From Bradyrhizobiaceae bacterium (lineage in GTDB: Bacteria; Bacteroidota; Ignavibacteria; Kapaibacteriales; Kapaibacteriaceae): a stretch of DNA of 38,754 nt. Where the stretch lies: assembly GCA_024103135.1 (NCBI GenBank), contig JAGFIZ010000014.1:1-38754 (forward strand), read 5' to 3'. The notes under the pieces were generated by a model that saw only the letters and a program-made list of their open reading frames with translations, was not told the origin of the DNA and did not search any database. Made by a program: the position numbers and the translations under genes. Of this stretch, positions 1 to 8,442 are shown in pieces. Numbering within the stretch: the stretch's first letter is position 1; every line of letters begins with the position of its first letter.

Positions 1-2
1 GG

Positions 3-1337
3 ACCTTGAAGTCACGTGTTTACGACCGCTTGATTCGATCAATCCTACAACTACAGGTCAAGCAACCCGAGCACTCTGAATACCTGAGCTACTACTACAA
101 GTGCACTAGGAATATGATATGTGCACAATCGCTTATAAGGTTCGCATCAAGAACGGCGGGGCTAGAAATCGCAGAACGAACTATGGCCATTGCTGCGAAG
201 TACCAGTTTACTGACATCTGTGTAACACTTAGCAGGATGCTATCTGAGACTGCAGCCGTACAGGGTCACAAACGAAAGTTTGAGCAATACCGGGACTTAA
301 CCTTAAAGTATCTGGAGATATTGCATGCAGAGTATCAGTCAGACTTCCTTCTGGATCAATTCCTTCTTACGAGCAACCTGTCTACAATAACCATACAGAG
401 TCAAGTAAAACAAGGCAAAGTAGCGCTAGAAGAAATTTCGAAGTACGAATCCATTTTTCACACACATACACTAAAGCTGAACAAATTCAGAATACAGATC
501 GCCTTATATGAAGTTCAAGAAGAGCGTGATCAGTTTCTAAGTGCATGCAATGAAGCGATAAACTACCTTGAGAGCAATCCACATTTATCCCAGCCTGCTC
601 GACTAGGTGAATTCAGACTACGTAAGCTGATGATGTTGTTAATGACCCAAAACATCGAAGAGGCATACATAACTGGCGAATCAGTATTTAACTCATTCAG
701 ATCTGGTGGTAACAACTGGTATGTATCGCTCTATTTCTCTGCTGTTGCATGTTTGAGGTTTGGCGATTTTTCAAAAGCTAAAGAATATCACAGTCTTGCT
801 GTTGGGCACCGCCAGTATCCGCTACAAGTAGAGGCCACTCACGAAACGTGGAAAATCATACATGCTTACATAACATTGGCTGACCTTCTGATGATCTCTG
901 ATAATCAAAGAACTTTTCCTCGGGAACAGGACTTCAATGTTCAAGAGTTCATTGCAAGTGTTCCTGAAGAGAGTAAGAAGAAGAAGGTAGCTAACGTTGT
1001 GATTCTTATATCTCATGTTTGCTTCCTAATTCTAAATAAGGACTTTGCTGGCGTTGAGACCAGAATTGACTATATAAAGGTCTACGTTTCGCGCTACATG
1101 AGGGAGAAGCAATACAATCGAGTACGGACGTTCTTACGCATGCTGCAGAACTTTTCAAAACTCAGTTTTGACACAAATGCCATAAAGAAAGAGAATGCAG
1201 GTTTATATAAAACTTTAAAGAGCACAAAGCACATGCACACGACGGTAACGATGTGCGAGTTTATTCAGTTTGAAACACTGTACGAAGCATTGCTGGCATT
1301 CCTTGAAAAGTACGAGTTAGAATTGGATCAACTTTGA
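3..1337 (+). CDS. Helical-repeat protein of unknown function, copy 1 (5' end cut by window edge)
   Basis: I do not recognise the family. The frame is open from the first bases of the window, and the TTG at position 6 is not the true start: the codons around it (Thr-Leu-Lys-Ser-Arg) align with an internal Thr-Leu-Lys-Ser-Arg of the next gene, so about 70 N-terminal residues lie outside the window. The protein is hydrophilic, predicted almost entirely helical in a TPR-like rhythm, with no signal peptide or membrane segment, so probably cytoplasmic. Blocks shared with the next gene include QPEHSEYLS, GGNNW, EESKKKK followed by a hydrophobic ISH stretch, and a C-terminal QFE-LY-ALL block. The DNA is visibly more AT-rich than the rest of the window (many AGA, ATA and CTA codons), which may point to transfer or relaxed selection. 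It ends at TGA 1335-1337. The existence of the gene is clear; its function is unknown. Confidence 0.8.
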   Translation, partial: TLKSRVYDRLIRSILQLQVKQPEHSEYLSYYYKCTRNMICAQSLIRFASRTAGLEIAERTMAIAAKYQFTDICVTLSRMLSETAAVQGHKRKFEQYRDLTLKYLEILHAEYQSDFLLDQFLLTSNLSTITIQSQVKQGKVALEEISKYESIFHTHTLKLNKFRIQIALYEVQEERDQFLSACNEAINYLESNPHLSQPARLGEFRLRKLMMLLMTQNIEEAYITGESVFNSFRSGGNNWYVSLYFSAVACLRFGDFSKAKEYHSLAVGHRQYPLQVEATHETWKIIHAYITLADLLMISDNQRTFPREQDFNVQEFIASVPEESKKKKVANVVILISHVCFLILNKDFAGVETRIDYIKVYVSRYMREKQYNRVRTFLRMLQNFSKLSFDTNAIKKENAGLYKTLKSTKHMHTTVTMCEFIQFETLYEALLAFLEKYELELDQL

Positions 1338-1539
1338 TTGTCAAATAGAGCAGCTATCTTCAAACGAAAAATCTATTGCTCGCAGACATAGCAGGCAAGA
1401 ATCTCGCCGCCAGCTTCATACAGTTCCTAATATTTCGCTGACCGAGAATGGCAGCCATGTACCATCGGGTCTATTTTTTTGATACTTTCTCATCCTTTTC
1501 GGATTTCAGAAACAATACATCCCGTATTCTGAGGTGTTT

Positions 1540-3054
1540 ATGGATGTTGTGAAAGAAATTCTTGATGTTATAACATCAAAGGTTAACATCCGTAAGGTCT
1601 TTCCCGACCTTAAGAAGAAGAAATCCGTACAGTCTCCACGAACCCGTTACATTGATGGATTAGTCAACAATCTTTATACAAGTGACAAACAAGCAGCAAA
1701 GGACCTTTACGGTGTCGACACACCCGACCAACGTTTTCGAACGTTGAAATCTAGGACTTTGGAAGCTGTTGTTTCAGCAAGCCTTACTCTTGAGTTTAAG
1801 CAGCCAGAGCACTCTGAATACCTGTCCCAGTATTTCAAGTGCGCCAGATATTTCTTTTGCGCAAACATTCTAAACCGTTTCGCCTCAAGAGCAGCTGGAA
1901 GTGCAATCGCTGACAAGGCGTTCAGCATCTCAAAGCAATATGGGTTTACGGACTTCTCTGTCCAATTCTGCAAGATGTTAGGAGAAACGGCAGCACTATG
2001 GGGTCAGCGGAAGCAAGCAATCACGTATGACAAGCAGCTCACCGAGCTTCTCGCGGTGCAGAAAGCTGAGTTCCGAGCAGACACTCTAATTGATCTGTTT
2101 GCATTGGAAACTGGTGTAAGCCAGAATACGCTCGAAGATATTATCAAATTCGGTGATGAAGCTATAAAAGAGACTCAAGCATATTATGATCTTTACGGCA
2201 CACATACCCTTCAATTGAATCTCTTCAGAATCACAATTGCAGTTGGTGAGTTCAGGGAGAACTCCAGCGACCTATTGGCACTGTGTGATGAAGCGATTGA
2301 CTATCTCCACCGCCATCCCCAGTATCTGCAACCAGCACGTTTAGCCGAGTTCAAGCTTAGAAGGGTAATCCTGCTTTTGATTACCCATCAAATCGACTCC
2401 GCATACCTGGAATCATACTCACTACATGATTCCTTTAGGAATGGCGGGAACAATTGGTTCTTGGCACTTTATTTGTCCTCAATGACTGCATTGCGGGTCT
2501 CGGAGTACAGACGAGCGGCTGATCTGCTCAGTATTGCACAAGATCACAGACAGTTTAAGCATTTGGATGAAACGAGTAAAGAGTCGTTTGCAATCCTTAA
2601 TGCATTTGTAGAGCTAGCGGACCTTCTTGGTTTGTTCCGGCGGAAGCGGCCAAAGAAAGTATTCCGCCTTTCTCGCTACATCAACAGTCTCGAAGAAGAG
2701 AGCAAGAAGAAGAAGACCACCAACATTGCCATAATCATTTCGCATATCTGTTTGGCGATTGCCTTGGATGACTACGACGAGGCAGACGAGCAAGCCGATG
2801 GTTTGCAGGACTACATCGCCAACTATCTGCAAGAACCACACTTCAATCGAGTAAGGGTGTTTCTTGATCTTCTGGCATCGTTTTCAAGAGGCAACTACTA
2901 TGCGACAACCATCGAAAAGTCCAATCGGAAGTTGTTGCCATTGCTTCAGGAGACCAAGAATGACCACTCGCCACCTACGCTGTTTGAGTACATGCAGTTC
3001 GAAGTACTGTACGACGCTCTACTCAAACACGTGCGGAAACATGAGGCTGCCTAG
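1540..3054 (+). CDS. Helical-repeat protein of unknown function, copy 2 (complete)
   Basis: This is a full-length paralogue of the truncated gene at the left edge, about 504 residues. A GTG at 1534 is in frame, but the ATG at 1540 is preferred because a GAGG at 1531-1534 sits five bases before it. The N-terminal 70 residues are Lys/Arg-rich and include the segment KDLYGVDTPDQRF just before the conserved LKSR. The rest is amphipathic helix pairs like a TPR or HEAT-type scaffold, without signal peptide or membrane segments. Landmarks shared with copy 1 are QPEHSEYLS, GGNNWF, EESKKKK and the QFEVLYDALL block at the end. The roughly 196-base gap before it holds no obvious hairpin or gene. Tandem copies of a soluble helical scaffold suggest a lineage-specific expanded family. 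A regulatory or protein-binding role is possible, but nothing in the sequence proves it. Confidence 0.8.
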   Translation: MDVVKEILDVITSKVNIRKVFPDLKKKKSVQSPRTRYIDGLVNNLYTSDKQAAKDLYGVDTPDQRFRTLKSRTLEAVVSASLTLEFKQPEHSEYLSQYFKCARYFFCANILNRFASRAAGSAIADKAFSISKQYGFTDFSVQFCKMLGETAALWGQRKQAITYDKQLTELLAVQKAEFRADTLIDLFALETGVSQNTLEDIIKFGDEAIKETQAYYDLYGTHTLQLNLFRITIAVGEFRENSSDLLALCDEAIDYLHRHPQYLQPARLAEFKLRRVILLLITHQIDSAYLESYSLHDSFRNGGNNWFLALYLSSMTALRVSEYRRAADLLSIAQDHRQFKHLDETSKESFAILNAFVELADLLGLFRRKRPKKVFRLSRYINSLEEESKKKKTTNIAIIISHICLAIALDDYDEADEQADGLQDYIANYLQEPHFNRVRVFLDLLASFSRGNYYATTIEKSNRKLLPLLQETKNDHSPPTLFEYMQFEVLYDALLKHVRKHEAA

Positions 3055-3055
3055 G

Positions 3056-3103
3056 TACAGCACACCGTGCATGAAAGATGTGAGGAAACGTGAGATCGCC
3101 TAA
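3056..3103 (+). pseudogene. Possible leftover 3' end of a third copy of the helical-repeat family
   Basis: Just past the stop of copy 2, bases 3080-3103 read Val-Arg-Lys-Arg-Glu-Ile-Ala-stop. Copy 2 itself ends Val-Arg-Lys-His-Glu-Ala-Ala-stop. By eye 18 of 24 bases agree. This could be the tail of a further tandem copy left by deletion, or a local duplication. The match is short and could be chance. Confidence 0.3.
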
Positions 3104-3188
3104 GAAGGCCGTACGTGGACTGTTAGAGTTGCGGTACTCATGCTCACGGTTTGCTGATGGCCGCGTATCGTAGGTATGTACAGATCAA

Positions 3189-3551
3189 CTACTGCATAGC
3201 CCCCTGCTGCTTGACCACTAGAGCGATCCCGGCAAGGATGAGCGTCATGCCTAGTGCCATGGGAAGCGAGATGCGTTCCGATTGGACGAGTGTGGCATAG
3301 ACAATTGTCGTAATGAAAACTAGACCTGTGCTCAAAGGCACGAAGACGGAAACCTTCGCAAAGGTGAGTATCACGCTCGTGAGCACGAATGATCCAAGAA
3401 GGAGGACGATACCTGCGATGCCTTCGATGGTTGCTATCGCAGTACTCATGTGACGCACAGTCAACGGTCTGCCATGAAGTGCAGAGTTGATGAGCCCCAT
3501 GCCTACCACCGTGCAAATGCTTTGAAGTAAGGAAAGCAGCGTGAGCTTCAT
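3189..3551 (-). CDS. Small four-helix membrane protein, DMT/SMR (EamA-like) type
   Basis: The 120-residue product is almost wholly hydrophobic and divides into four predicted transmembrane helices, the size and layout of small multidrug resistance/EamA half-transporters. The last helix has the form ALGMTLILAGIALVV, which resembles the final helix of EmrE-like proteins. The first helix lacks the glutamate that SMR drug exporters use for proton coupling, so drug export is not supported; a role in small-metabolite or lipid-carrier transport as a dimer is as likely. It starts at ATG 3551, five bases after the stop of the DUF4175 gene, so it is probably the last gene of the rsmG-DUF4159-DUF4175 operon. 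A longer overlapping frame on the same strand (3100-3597) has no protein-like composition. Confidence 0.7.
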   Translation of the reverse strand: MKLTLLSLLQSICTVVGMGLINSALHGRPLTVRHMSTAIATIEGIAGIVLLLGSFVLTSVILTFAKVSVFVPLSTGLVFITTIVYATLVQSERISLPMALGMTLILAGIALVVKQQGAMQ

Positions 3552-3556
3552 ATGCG

Positions 3557-6500
3557 TTAGTTGTTAACCCCTGTTCGCTGTCGTTGAAGAACTTCAAAAT
3601 ACGCCCGGATCAACGACTCGTAATCCTTTGTGTAACCCCTCTTCAACTGATCCATCAAGGTGCGCATGGCGGCAGGATCTTGGCTTCGATTGAGTAGTGC
3701 GGCAGGACTCTGCCGGGTGACGTCAACTCCACTGTTACTCTCGCGAGTCTTCTCGTAATCCCGTTCGTTCATCGAGCGTGATGCGTTAAGGAGGCGGCTA
3801 AGAATTCGTTCCTGGCGGAGCTTCGTCTCAGGCGTTATGCTTCCCGTCTGCATATCCGTCATTACCTCCTTCATGTCGGAAGCAATCTGATCAAGGTTGC
3901 CAATGGGCTTCCGAGTACCGCCTGCCTCCCTGGTTTCGCGCTCAAGTTCTTGCAATGCCTTGAGTGCTCGACCTTGCTGCTGAGCCAGTCTACCGTACTC
4001 GGCAAGCTGTTCTTGTGTTGGCTGTGAACCGTTGGAGCCAGCCCCTTGACCAGAACCACCTGGATTCTGCCCCATTTGACCCATCTGTTGGTTGATCTGT
4101 TGTTGCTGATCGGCGAGTTGCTGAAGCCGCTGGAATGGACTCTGTCCTGAGCCCTTTCCCTGTCCAGGGTTTTGCCCATCACCGCCTTGCCCTGATCCGT
4201 CGCCTTGCATCATCTGGCTGAGTGCATCGCTCATGCGTTTTGCTGCGCTGTTCATGGAGCTCATGGCACCTTGCTGACTTTGCATGGACATGCGGCTCTG
4301 ACCATCCTGCATCTGGCTCAAAGCATTCTGCATGTGCTGCAAGGCGTCGCCCATGTCCTGTGCCATCTCAGGCGTGACGCTCATGCTTTTCTGCGATAGT
4401 TGCATCATTGAGTTGGCCATGTTCTTCATGGCCTCCTGCACTTGTTGTTGCTTTTGAGCCAGACGATTGAACTGTTGCGTTCCGGGTGAAGCATTCTCCA
4501 TTTGCTTCATCAGGTCTTCTTGTTGTTTGGACAGATCCAACATATCGTTCATGCCGCGCTGCATCTGCCTCATTGCCTCTCGATTGGCATTCTTGTTCAT
4601 CTGCTTCTTAACCTGCTTCATCTGCTGTGCAAAGCGCTGAAGGTTGGCAGATGCACTTTTCTGCTTCTCAGCAGCTTTTTGCATGTCGGCACTGGACATT
4701 TGTTGTTCGGCTTGTTGCATATCGGCTGCAGTCTGCTCTGCATCCAGTTCCTCGAGAGCACGTTCCATAAGGTCGTTAGGCATGGTTGCACCGAGATCCT
4801 TCATTTGCTGCTGAAGCTCCTTGCTCTCCTGCGCAAGCTTATTCAATTCGTCCTTGAGGTTCTGCTGCTGTTTGGCCAACTGCTCCCTTGCCTCTTTCGA
4901 TTGCGCATTCGTGTTCTCCGTCTGCTTCCGCAAATCCTCCTGTTGTTGCATTAGCTCCTCGGCGCGCTTGGCGAGTTCATCGGCCTTCTGCTCCGCCTGA
5001 ATGCGCTTGAGCAGGTTCATCGTACGCTCGATATTCTGCTTGAACTTCTCTTCGTCGAACTTGAAGTTCTGCATCATTTTCTCAAGCTCCTCCGGAGAGA
5101 CCTGTTTCATCGCTTCCTGCATCTGACGCTGCATACGCTCGAGCTCGGGACTTTTGACCTTCTTCATCAGTTCTTGTAATTCCTTGTACTTCTCAAGAGT
5201 CTCGGGACTAATTGCCTGATGCTGTTCGAGTTTCTCCGTCATCTGCTCGAGTTTGGCAGCAGCCTCCTCCATACGTTTTTCGAGTTGCTGTTGTCTCTTG
5301 GCTAGGTCTTCGGTCTTCTTACGCTCTGACCATTGTGATTGCGTCTTCCCTTGCGATTGTTGCTTCTGTAGTTCCTTCTGCAACTCTTCACTCTCCCGAC
5401 GTATCTGCTCCGTTTCCTTGGCAATCTCCTTGAGCTCCTTGGTCAGCGACTCTTGAGTGCGGTCCGCTTGTGCGTAGACTTCGGCGAGAGAGGGCATGCG
5501 GACGTGATACGTACTGGAACGGGCCGACTTAGGTCCGCTGACTACGTCGTTATCAAACACCTCCACATAGAACTCGTACTCATCATCCGGTGTGATGTCA
5601 ACCTTGGCGAGGTCCCACACATACCCCACATCCGTCGATGTAACACCTTGTTGGATCGGGATACGAATCTCGCGGTAGTCTTTGTCGGCAGCTGCATATC
5701 GCGACTTCACGAGTTTGTACTTCAAACGAAGACTACTAAACCCATAGTCATCGGCAACCGCAACAAGTAGCGGTAGCCGTGCAGAAGCATCGATGTCCAC
5801 ATCCTTCTGTGGTTCGACCATCGAGATAGTCGGATAGGCGTCAGTGAGAGCAATGATCTTGTGCTTGACTGGATTGGCGTTGGATTGACCGTCCTTGTCA
5901 ACAATCTCAATGTGATAGGCGCCTGACTGCTTGACTGAAAAGTTTGCTGTTGCTTGCGTACCACTGACGGTCATCGGAACGACGGTGGTGTCCACACTTC
6001 CTGTATCGGCATCTGACTCGACGATAATTCGTGCATGATGAAGTTCCTTGCTGGCAATTACACGAATGCTTGCGACTGAACCACGCAATGTGGCAATGTC
6101 TGCTGTCTGATCAGAAATCTCCGTTGGTGCTTGTCCTGTATACGAAGGTGGTACTACCCTACCGGTAAGCGAGCGAATGAGAGGTTTATCGATGACGGTA
6201 ATGCCCACCGTATCCGTAGATACTCCACTCTCATTCCATGGCGCATGTGCAAACAACACCACGCTGCTTGACATTCCTTGAAACTCATGGACAATCGTTT
6301 TACTCGTGTCGAACTCAATAGCAACGGGTACAAACCGCTCTGAGCGGACATCTCGCACAAACAGTTGCGTGCCTGTTGGAATCGTGCCAATGGCACTAAT
6401 CTGCACTTGCCCGTTCTCGCCTCGCATGACAGTGTCGGCCATCACCCTGATGGCTAGGCGGAAGGGGGCTGGTGGCATGTAGCTCACATCGTAGTTCCAA

Positions 6501-7036
6501 AGGCGCTGAAGCGCACTGCCGAGTGACTGTGGAAGCAAGCCGATCAACAGTGCAAGGAGTCCGATGGATGCCACTCCTCTAAGCAGTCCCATGCGGTACT
6601 TCTTCTTGTTGATGATTGCCGTAAAATCCTTGGGCGATGCTACAGTTTGTGCATCAAGTACTGCTGCAGATACAAGCTCCCGTGAGCCATGCTGGGTAGA
6701 TTCAAGCTGCAAGGAATTCGACAACGTATCACGAACATCAGGATACACCTCGCCTACGCGGAGTGCCAGCGTTTCGACTGAGTCGATGGAAGCCAGGCCG
6801 AGTAGTCGTAGAACGGGTTTGGAGAGGAAGACAACGGCGCAGGCAACCGTGCCGACGAGCCAAGCACCAGCGAGGACTGTCCTACCAACGACGGATCCGT
6901 GCAGGAGTGCTTCGAGGACGATCACTAGTAACAACGCAGCTGCTGACACAAAGCTCACGGTTCCCAAGCCCCCTACGAGAAACCAAAGCTGCTCCAGTTT
7001 ACCAGTGGAATGAAGTCGGTTGCGTATCGAACTCAT
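3557..7036 (-). CDS. DUF4175 family membrane protein with long Gln/Met-rich coiled coil
   Basis: The 1159-residue product has two transmembrane helices near the N-terminus (about 14-45 and 54-76), a third at about 150-169, then a beta-rich extracytoplasmic region (about 190-510), a Glu/Gln/Lys coiled coil (about 515-790) and a Gln/Met/Gly/Ser-rich low-complexity region (about 800-1040). The segment around 81-112, with VETLALRVGEVYPD, is typical of the DUF4175 family as I know it from Bacteroidota and Ignavibacteria. The molecular function of this family is unknown; it usually lies beside DUF4159 and MoxR/VWA-type genes, and a cell-envelope role is likely. Its ATG overlaps the stop of the DUF4159 gene by four bases (ATGA), so translation is coupled. 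The coiled coil and Met/Gln tract create several spurious frames on the opposite strand. Confidence 0.85.
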   Translation of the reverse strand: MSSIRNRLHSTGKLEQLWFLVGGLGTVSFVSAAALLLVIVLEALLHGSVVGRTVLAGAWLVGTVACAVVFLSKPVLRLLGLASIDSVETLALRVGEVYPDVRDTLSNSLQLESTQHGSRELVSAAVLDAQTVASPKDFTAIINKKKYRMGLLRGVASIGLLALLIGLLPQSLGSALQRLWNYDVSYMPPAPFRLAIRVMADTVMRGENGQVQISAIGTIPTGTQLFVRDVRSERFVPVAIEFDTSKTIVHEFQGMSSSVVLFAHAPWNESGVSTDTVGITVIDKPLIRSLTGRVVPPSYTGQAPTEISDQTADIATLRGSVASIRVIASKELHHARIIVESDADTGSVDTTVVPMTVSGTQATANFSVKQSGAYHIEIVDKDGQSNANPVKHKIIALTDAYPTISMVEPQKDVDIDASARLPLLVAVADDYGFSSLRLKYKLVKSRYAAADKDYREIRIPIQQGVTSTDVGYVWDLAKVDITPDDEYEFYVEVFDNDVVSGPKSARSSTYHVRMPSLAEVYAQADRTQESLTKELKEIAKETEQIRRESEELQKELQKQQSQGKTQSQWSERKKTEDLAKRQQQLEKRMEEAAAKLEQMTEKLEQHQAISPETLEKYKELQELMKKVKSPELERMQRQMQEAMKQVSPEELEKMMQNFKFDEEKFKQNIERTMNLLKRIQAEQKADELAKRAEELMQQQEDLRKQTENTNAQSKEAREQLAKQQQNLKDELNKLAQESKELQQQMKDLGATMPNDLMERALEELDAEQTAADMQQAEQQMSSADMQKAAEKQKSASANLQRFAQQMKQVKKQMNKNANREAMRQMQRGMNDMLDLSKQQEDLMKQMENASPGTQQFNRLAQKQQQVQEAMKNMANSMMQLSQKSMSVTPEMAQDMGDALQHMQNALSQMQDGQSRMSMQSQQGAMSSMNSAAKRMSDALSQMMQGDGSGQGGDGQNPGQGKGSGQSPFQRLQQLADQQQQINQQMGQMGQNPGGSGQGAGSNGSQPTQEQLAEYGRLAQQQGRALKALQELERETREAGGTRKPIGNLDQIASDMKEVMTDMQTGSITPETKLRQERILSRLLNASRSMNERDYEKTRESNSGVDVTRQSPAALLNRSQDPAAMRTLMDQLKRGYTKDYESLIRAYFEVLQRQRTGVNN

Positions 7037-7740
7037 TGTGTTAGCGCGTAGACGATGATATTGGTACCGATCTTCAATGCCGCTTCTCGCTTCTCTGGTG
7101 GATCATGATGTACGTCGGGATCTGCCCAACCATCACTAGGATTGGTTTCCACCGTATAGAACACACACAGTCGCTTTCCCGAGAAAAGTCCATACCCGCG
7201 TGGCGGCTTGTTGTCGTGCTCATGAATCTTTGGCAAACCGTTCGAGAAATCAAAGTGTGCATGGTATATGGGATGGTCAAATGGCAACTCAACGAGTTCC
7301 TGATCAGGATAGATCTTCTTGAGCTCCTTGCGAATGCTTTGATCCATTCCGTAATCATCGTCAATGTACAAGAATCCGCCGTTGTCCAAATACGCCCGAA
7401 GCCGCTTGGCCTCTGCATCGCTAAAGTTCACCGTACCATGACCAGTCATGAACACCAATGGATAGCGAAAAAGATTGTCGCTCTTTAACTCTACAAACTC
7501 GTATTCGGGAACGACGTCGATGTTGGTGTGTGCTCGTACATATTGGAGTAGGTTGACCTCGGCACTTGGGTCGTTATACCAGTCTCCCCCACCGCTGTAC
7601 TTAAGTCGTGCAAGCCGAACGCCCGAAGCCGTCGAACTGGCCGAGGTCGACGGGGCCGGACCAGGCAGACGGGTGCCTAGTTGCGCTGGAGCGTCTGCAA
7701 CCAGTACGACAAGTACGATGGCAGTTAGGAAAACTTGCAT
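7033..7740 (-). CDS. DUF4159 domain-containing secreted protein
   Basis: The 235-residue product opens with a signal peptide (hydrophobic residues about 3-19, cleavage plausible near Ala-Gln). The mature part matches the DUF4159 family: a GGGDWYND segment near the start, the FMTGHG motif, LRAYLDNGGFLYIDDD, and a conserved LPFDHPIY segment. The fold is thought to be related to class I glutamine amidotransferase/ThuA-like proteins, but a catalytic triad is not established for the family. It starts at ATG 7740, 16 bases inside the end of rsmG, and runs four bases into the DUF4175 gene, so the three are almost certainly co-transcribed. The pairing with DUF4175 is a recurrent arrangement and suggests a shared periplasmic or envelope task. 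The family call is firm; the function is unknown. Confidence 0.85.
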   Translation of the reverse strand: MQVFLTAIVLVVLVADAPAQLGTRLPGPAPSTSASSTASGVRLARLKYSGGGDWYNDPSAEVNLLQYVRAHTNIDVVPEYEFVELKSDNLFRYPLVFMTGHGTVNFSDAEAKRLRAYLDNGGFLYIDDDYGMDQSIRKELKKIYPDQELVELPFDHPIYHAHFDFSNGLPKIHEHDNKPPRGYGLFSGKRLCVFYTVETNPSDGWADPDVHHDPPEKREAALKIGTNIIVYALTQ

Positions 7741-8408
7741 GTAAGTACTTTCTTTTGATCAACCTTGAACCACGGCATCCCGAATGCGTCGATAGGAGTC
7801 TCAACGACAGAAAGGCGTGGAAACATGTGCCTTGCTTGTGCAATTTCTTCGGTAAGGTCGCCACCTTTGAGGATGACGTATTGACCTCGAGCCGAAAGTA
7901 GCGGCTTACTCCATGAAACGAGGTCAGCCAATGGTGCTACGGCACGAGATACAATAACGTCGAACCCGCCAGAGTATTTCGGATTCTCTGCAAGCTGCTC
8001 TACTCTGGCCAGCTCTACGGTAATGTCCTTCAAACCCGTGTGCTCGGCAAACATGCGTACCATCGATACCTTCTTCTTGATGCTGTCGACCATGGTGAGT
8101 TTGATGTCCTCACGTGCAATCTTCAAGGGGATGCCTGGCAAGCCCCCTCCCGTACCGATATCCAACACCCTAGCTCTAACGGGGAACTCTGCATAGCGAA
8201 GGATCATGAGTGAGTGCAGGATATGGCGTTCCCAAACCTGGTCTACATCCTTACGGCTTATCATGTTAACCCTCTGGTTCCAGTACAGAAGGTCGTCGTG
8301 ATACCGTTGAAGCGATTCCATCTGATCCTTCGACAACACAATACCCGCTGAAGAGAGTAAGGTCCAAACATCCACGAGGGCAAGCGTCGGCTTGGTATTT
8401 TCCGTCAT
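7725..8408 (-). CDS. rsmG: 16S rRNA (guanine(527)-N(7))-methyltransferase RsmG
   Basis: RsmG (GidB) uses S-adenosylmethionine to methylate N7 of G527 in 16S rRNA in the cytoplasm. The 227-residue length fits the family. Residues 81-95 carry the SAM-binding loop VLDIGTGGGLPGIPL, preceded by the family segment ISRKDVDQVWERHILHSL. A later ISRAVAPL-type motif (VIVSRAVAPL) and an ILKGG segment are also characteristic. The ATG at 8408 is chosen because homology starts there; the frame extends 54 codons further but into the divergent glycosyltransferase gene. It is the first gene of a leftward operon, with its end overlapping the DUF4159 start by 16 bases. Only 34 bases separate it from the divergent GT2 start. 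Loss of rsmG is known in other bacteria to give low-level streptomycin resistance. Confidence 0.95.
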   Translation of the reverse strand: MTENTKPTLALVDVWTLLSSAGIVLSKDQMESLQRYHDDLLYWNQRVNMISRKDVDQVWERHILHSLMILRYAEFPVRARVLDIGTGGGLPGIPLKIAREDIKLTMVDSIKKKVSMVRMFAEHTGLKDITVELARVEQLAENPKYSGGFDVIVSRAVAPLADLVSWSKPLLSARGQYVILKGGDLTEEIAQARHMFPRLSVVETPIDAFGMPWFKVDQKKVLTCKFS

Positions 8409-8442
8409 GCGAGACTTATCTGGTAATGATGAATTGCGGCCA

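Noticed and set aside
3055-3188. A rho-independent terminator between the convergent copy 2 and DMT/SMR-like genes
   Set aside because: I found no stable stem followed by a T run on either strand.
3100-3597. A 165-residue minus-strand frame over the small membrane protein
   Set aside because: Its His/Arg/Cys-rich product looks like an out-of-frame read; the 120-residue hydrophobic frame within it has coherent transmembrane helices.
3557-4500. Tandem DNA repeats in the Gln/Met-rich part of the DUF4175 gene
   Set aside because: The protein is repetitive in composition only; no exact repeat unit recurs in the DNA.
4205-4954. Open plus-strand frames of 64 and 150 residues inside the DUF4175 gene
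   Set aside because: They are Leu/His/Cys-rich complements of the Gln/Met/Lys coiled-coil codons on the other strand and have no family resemblance.
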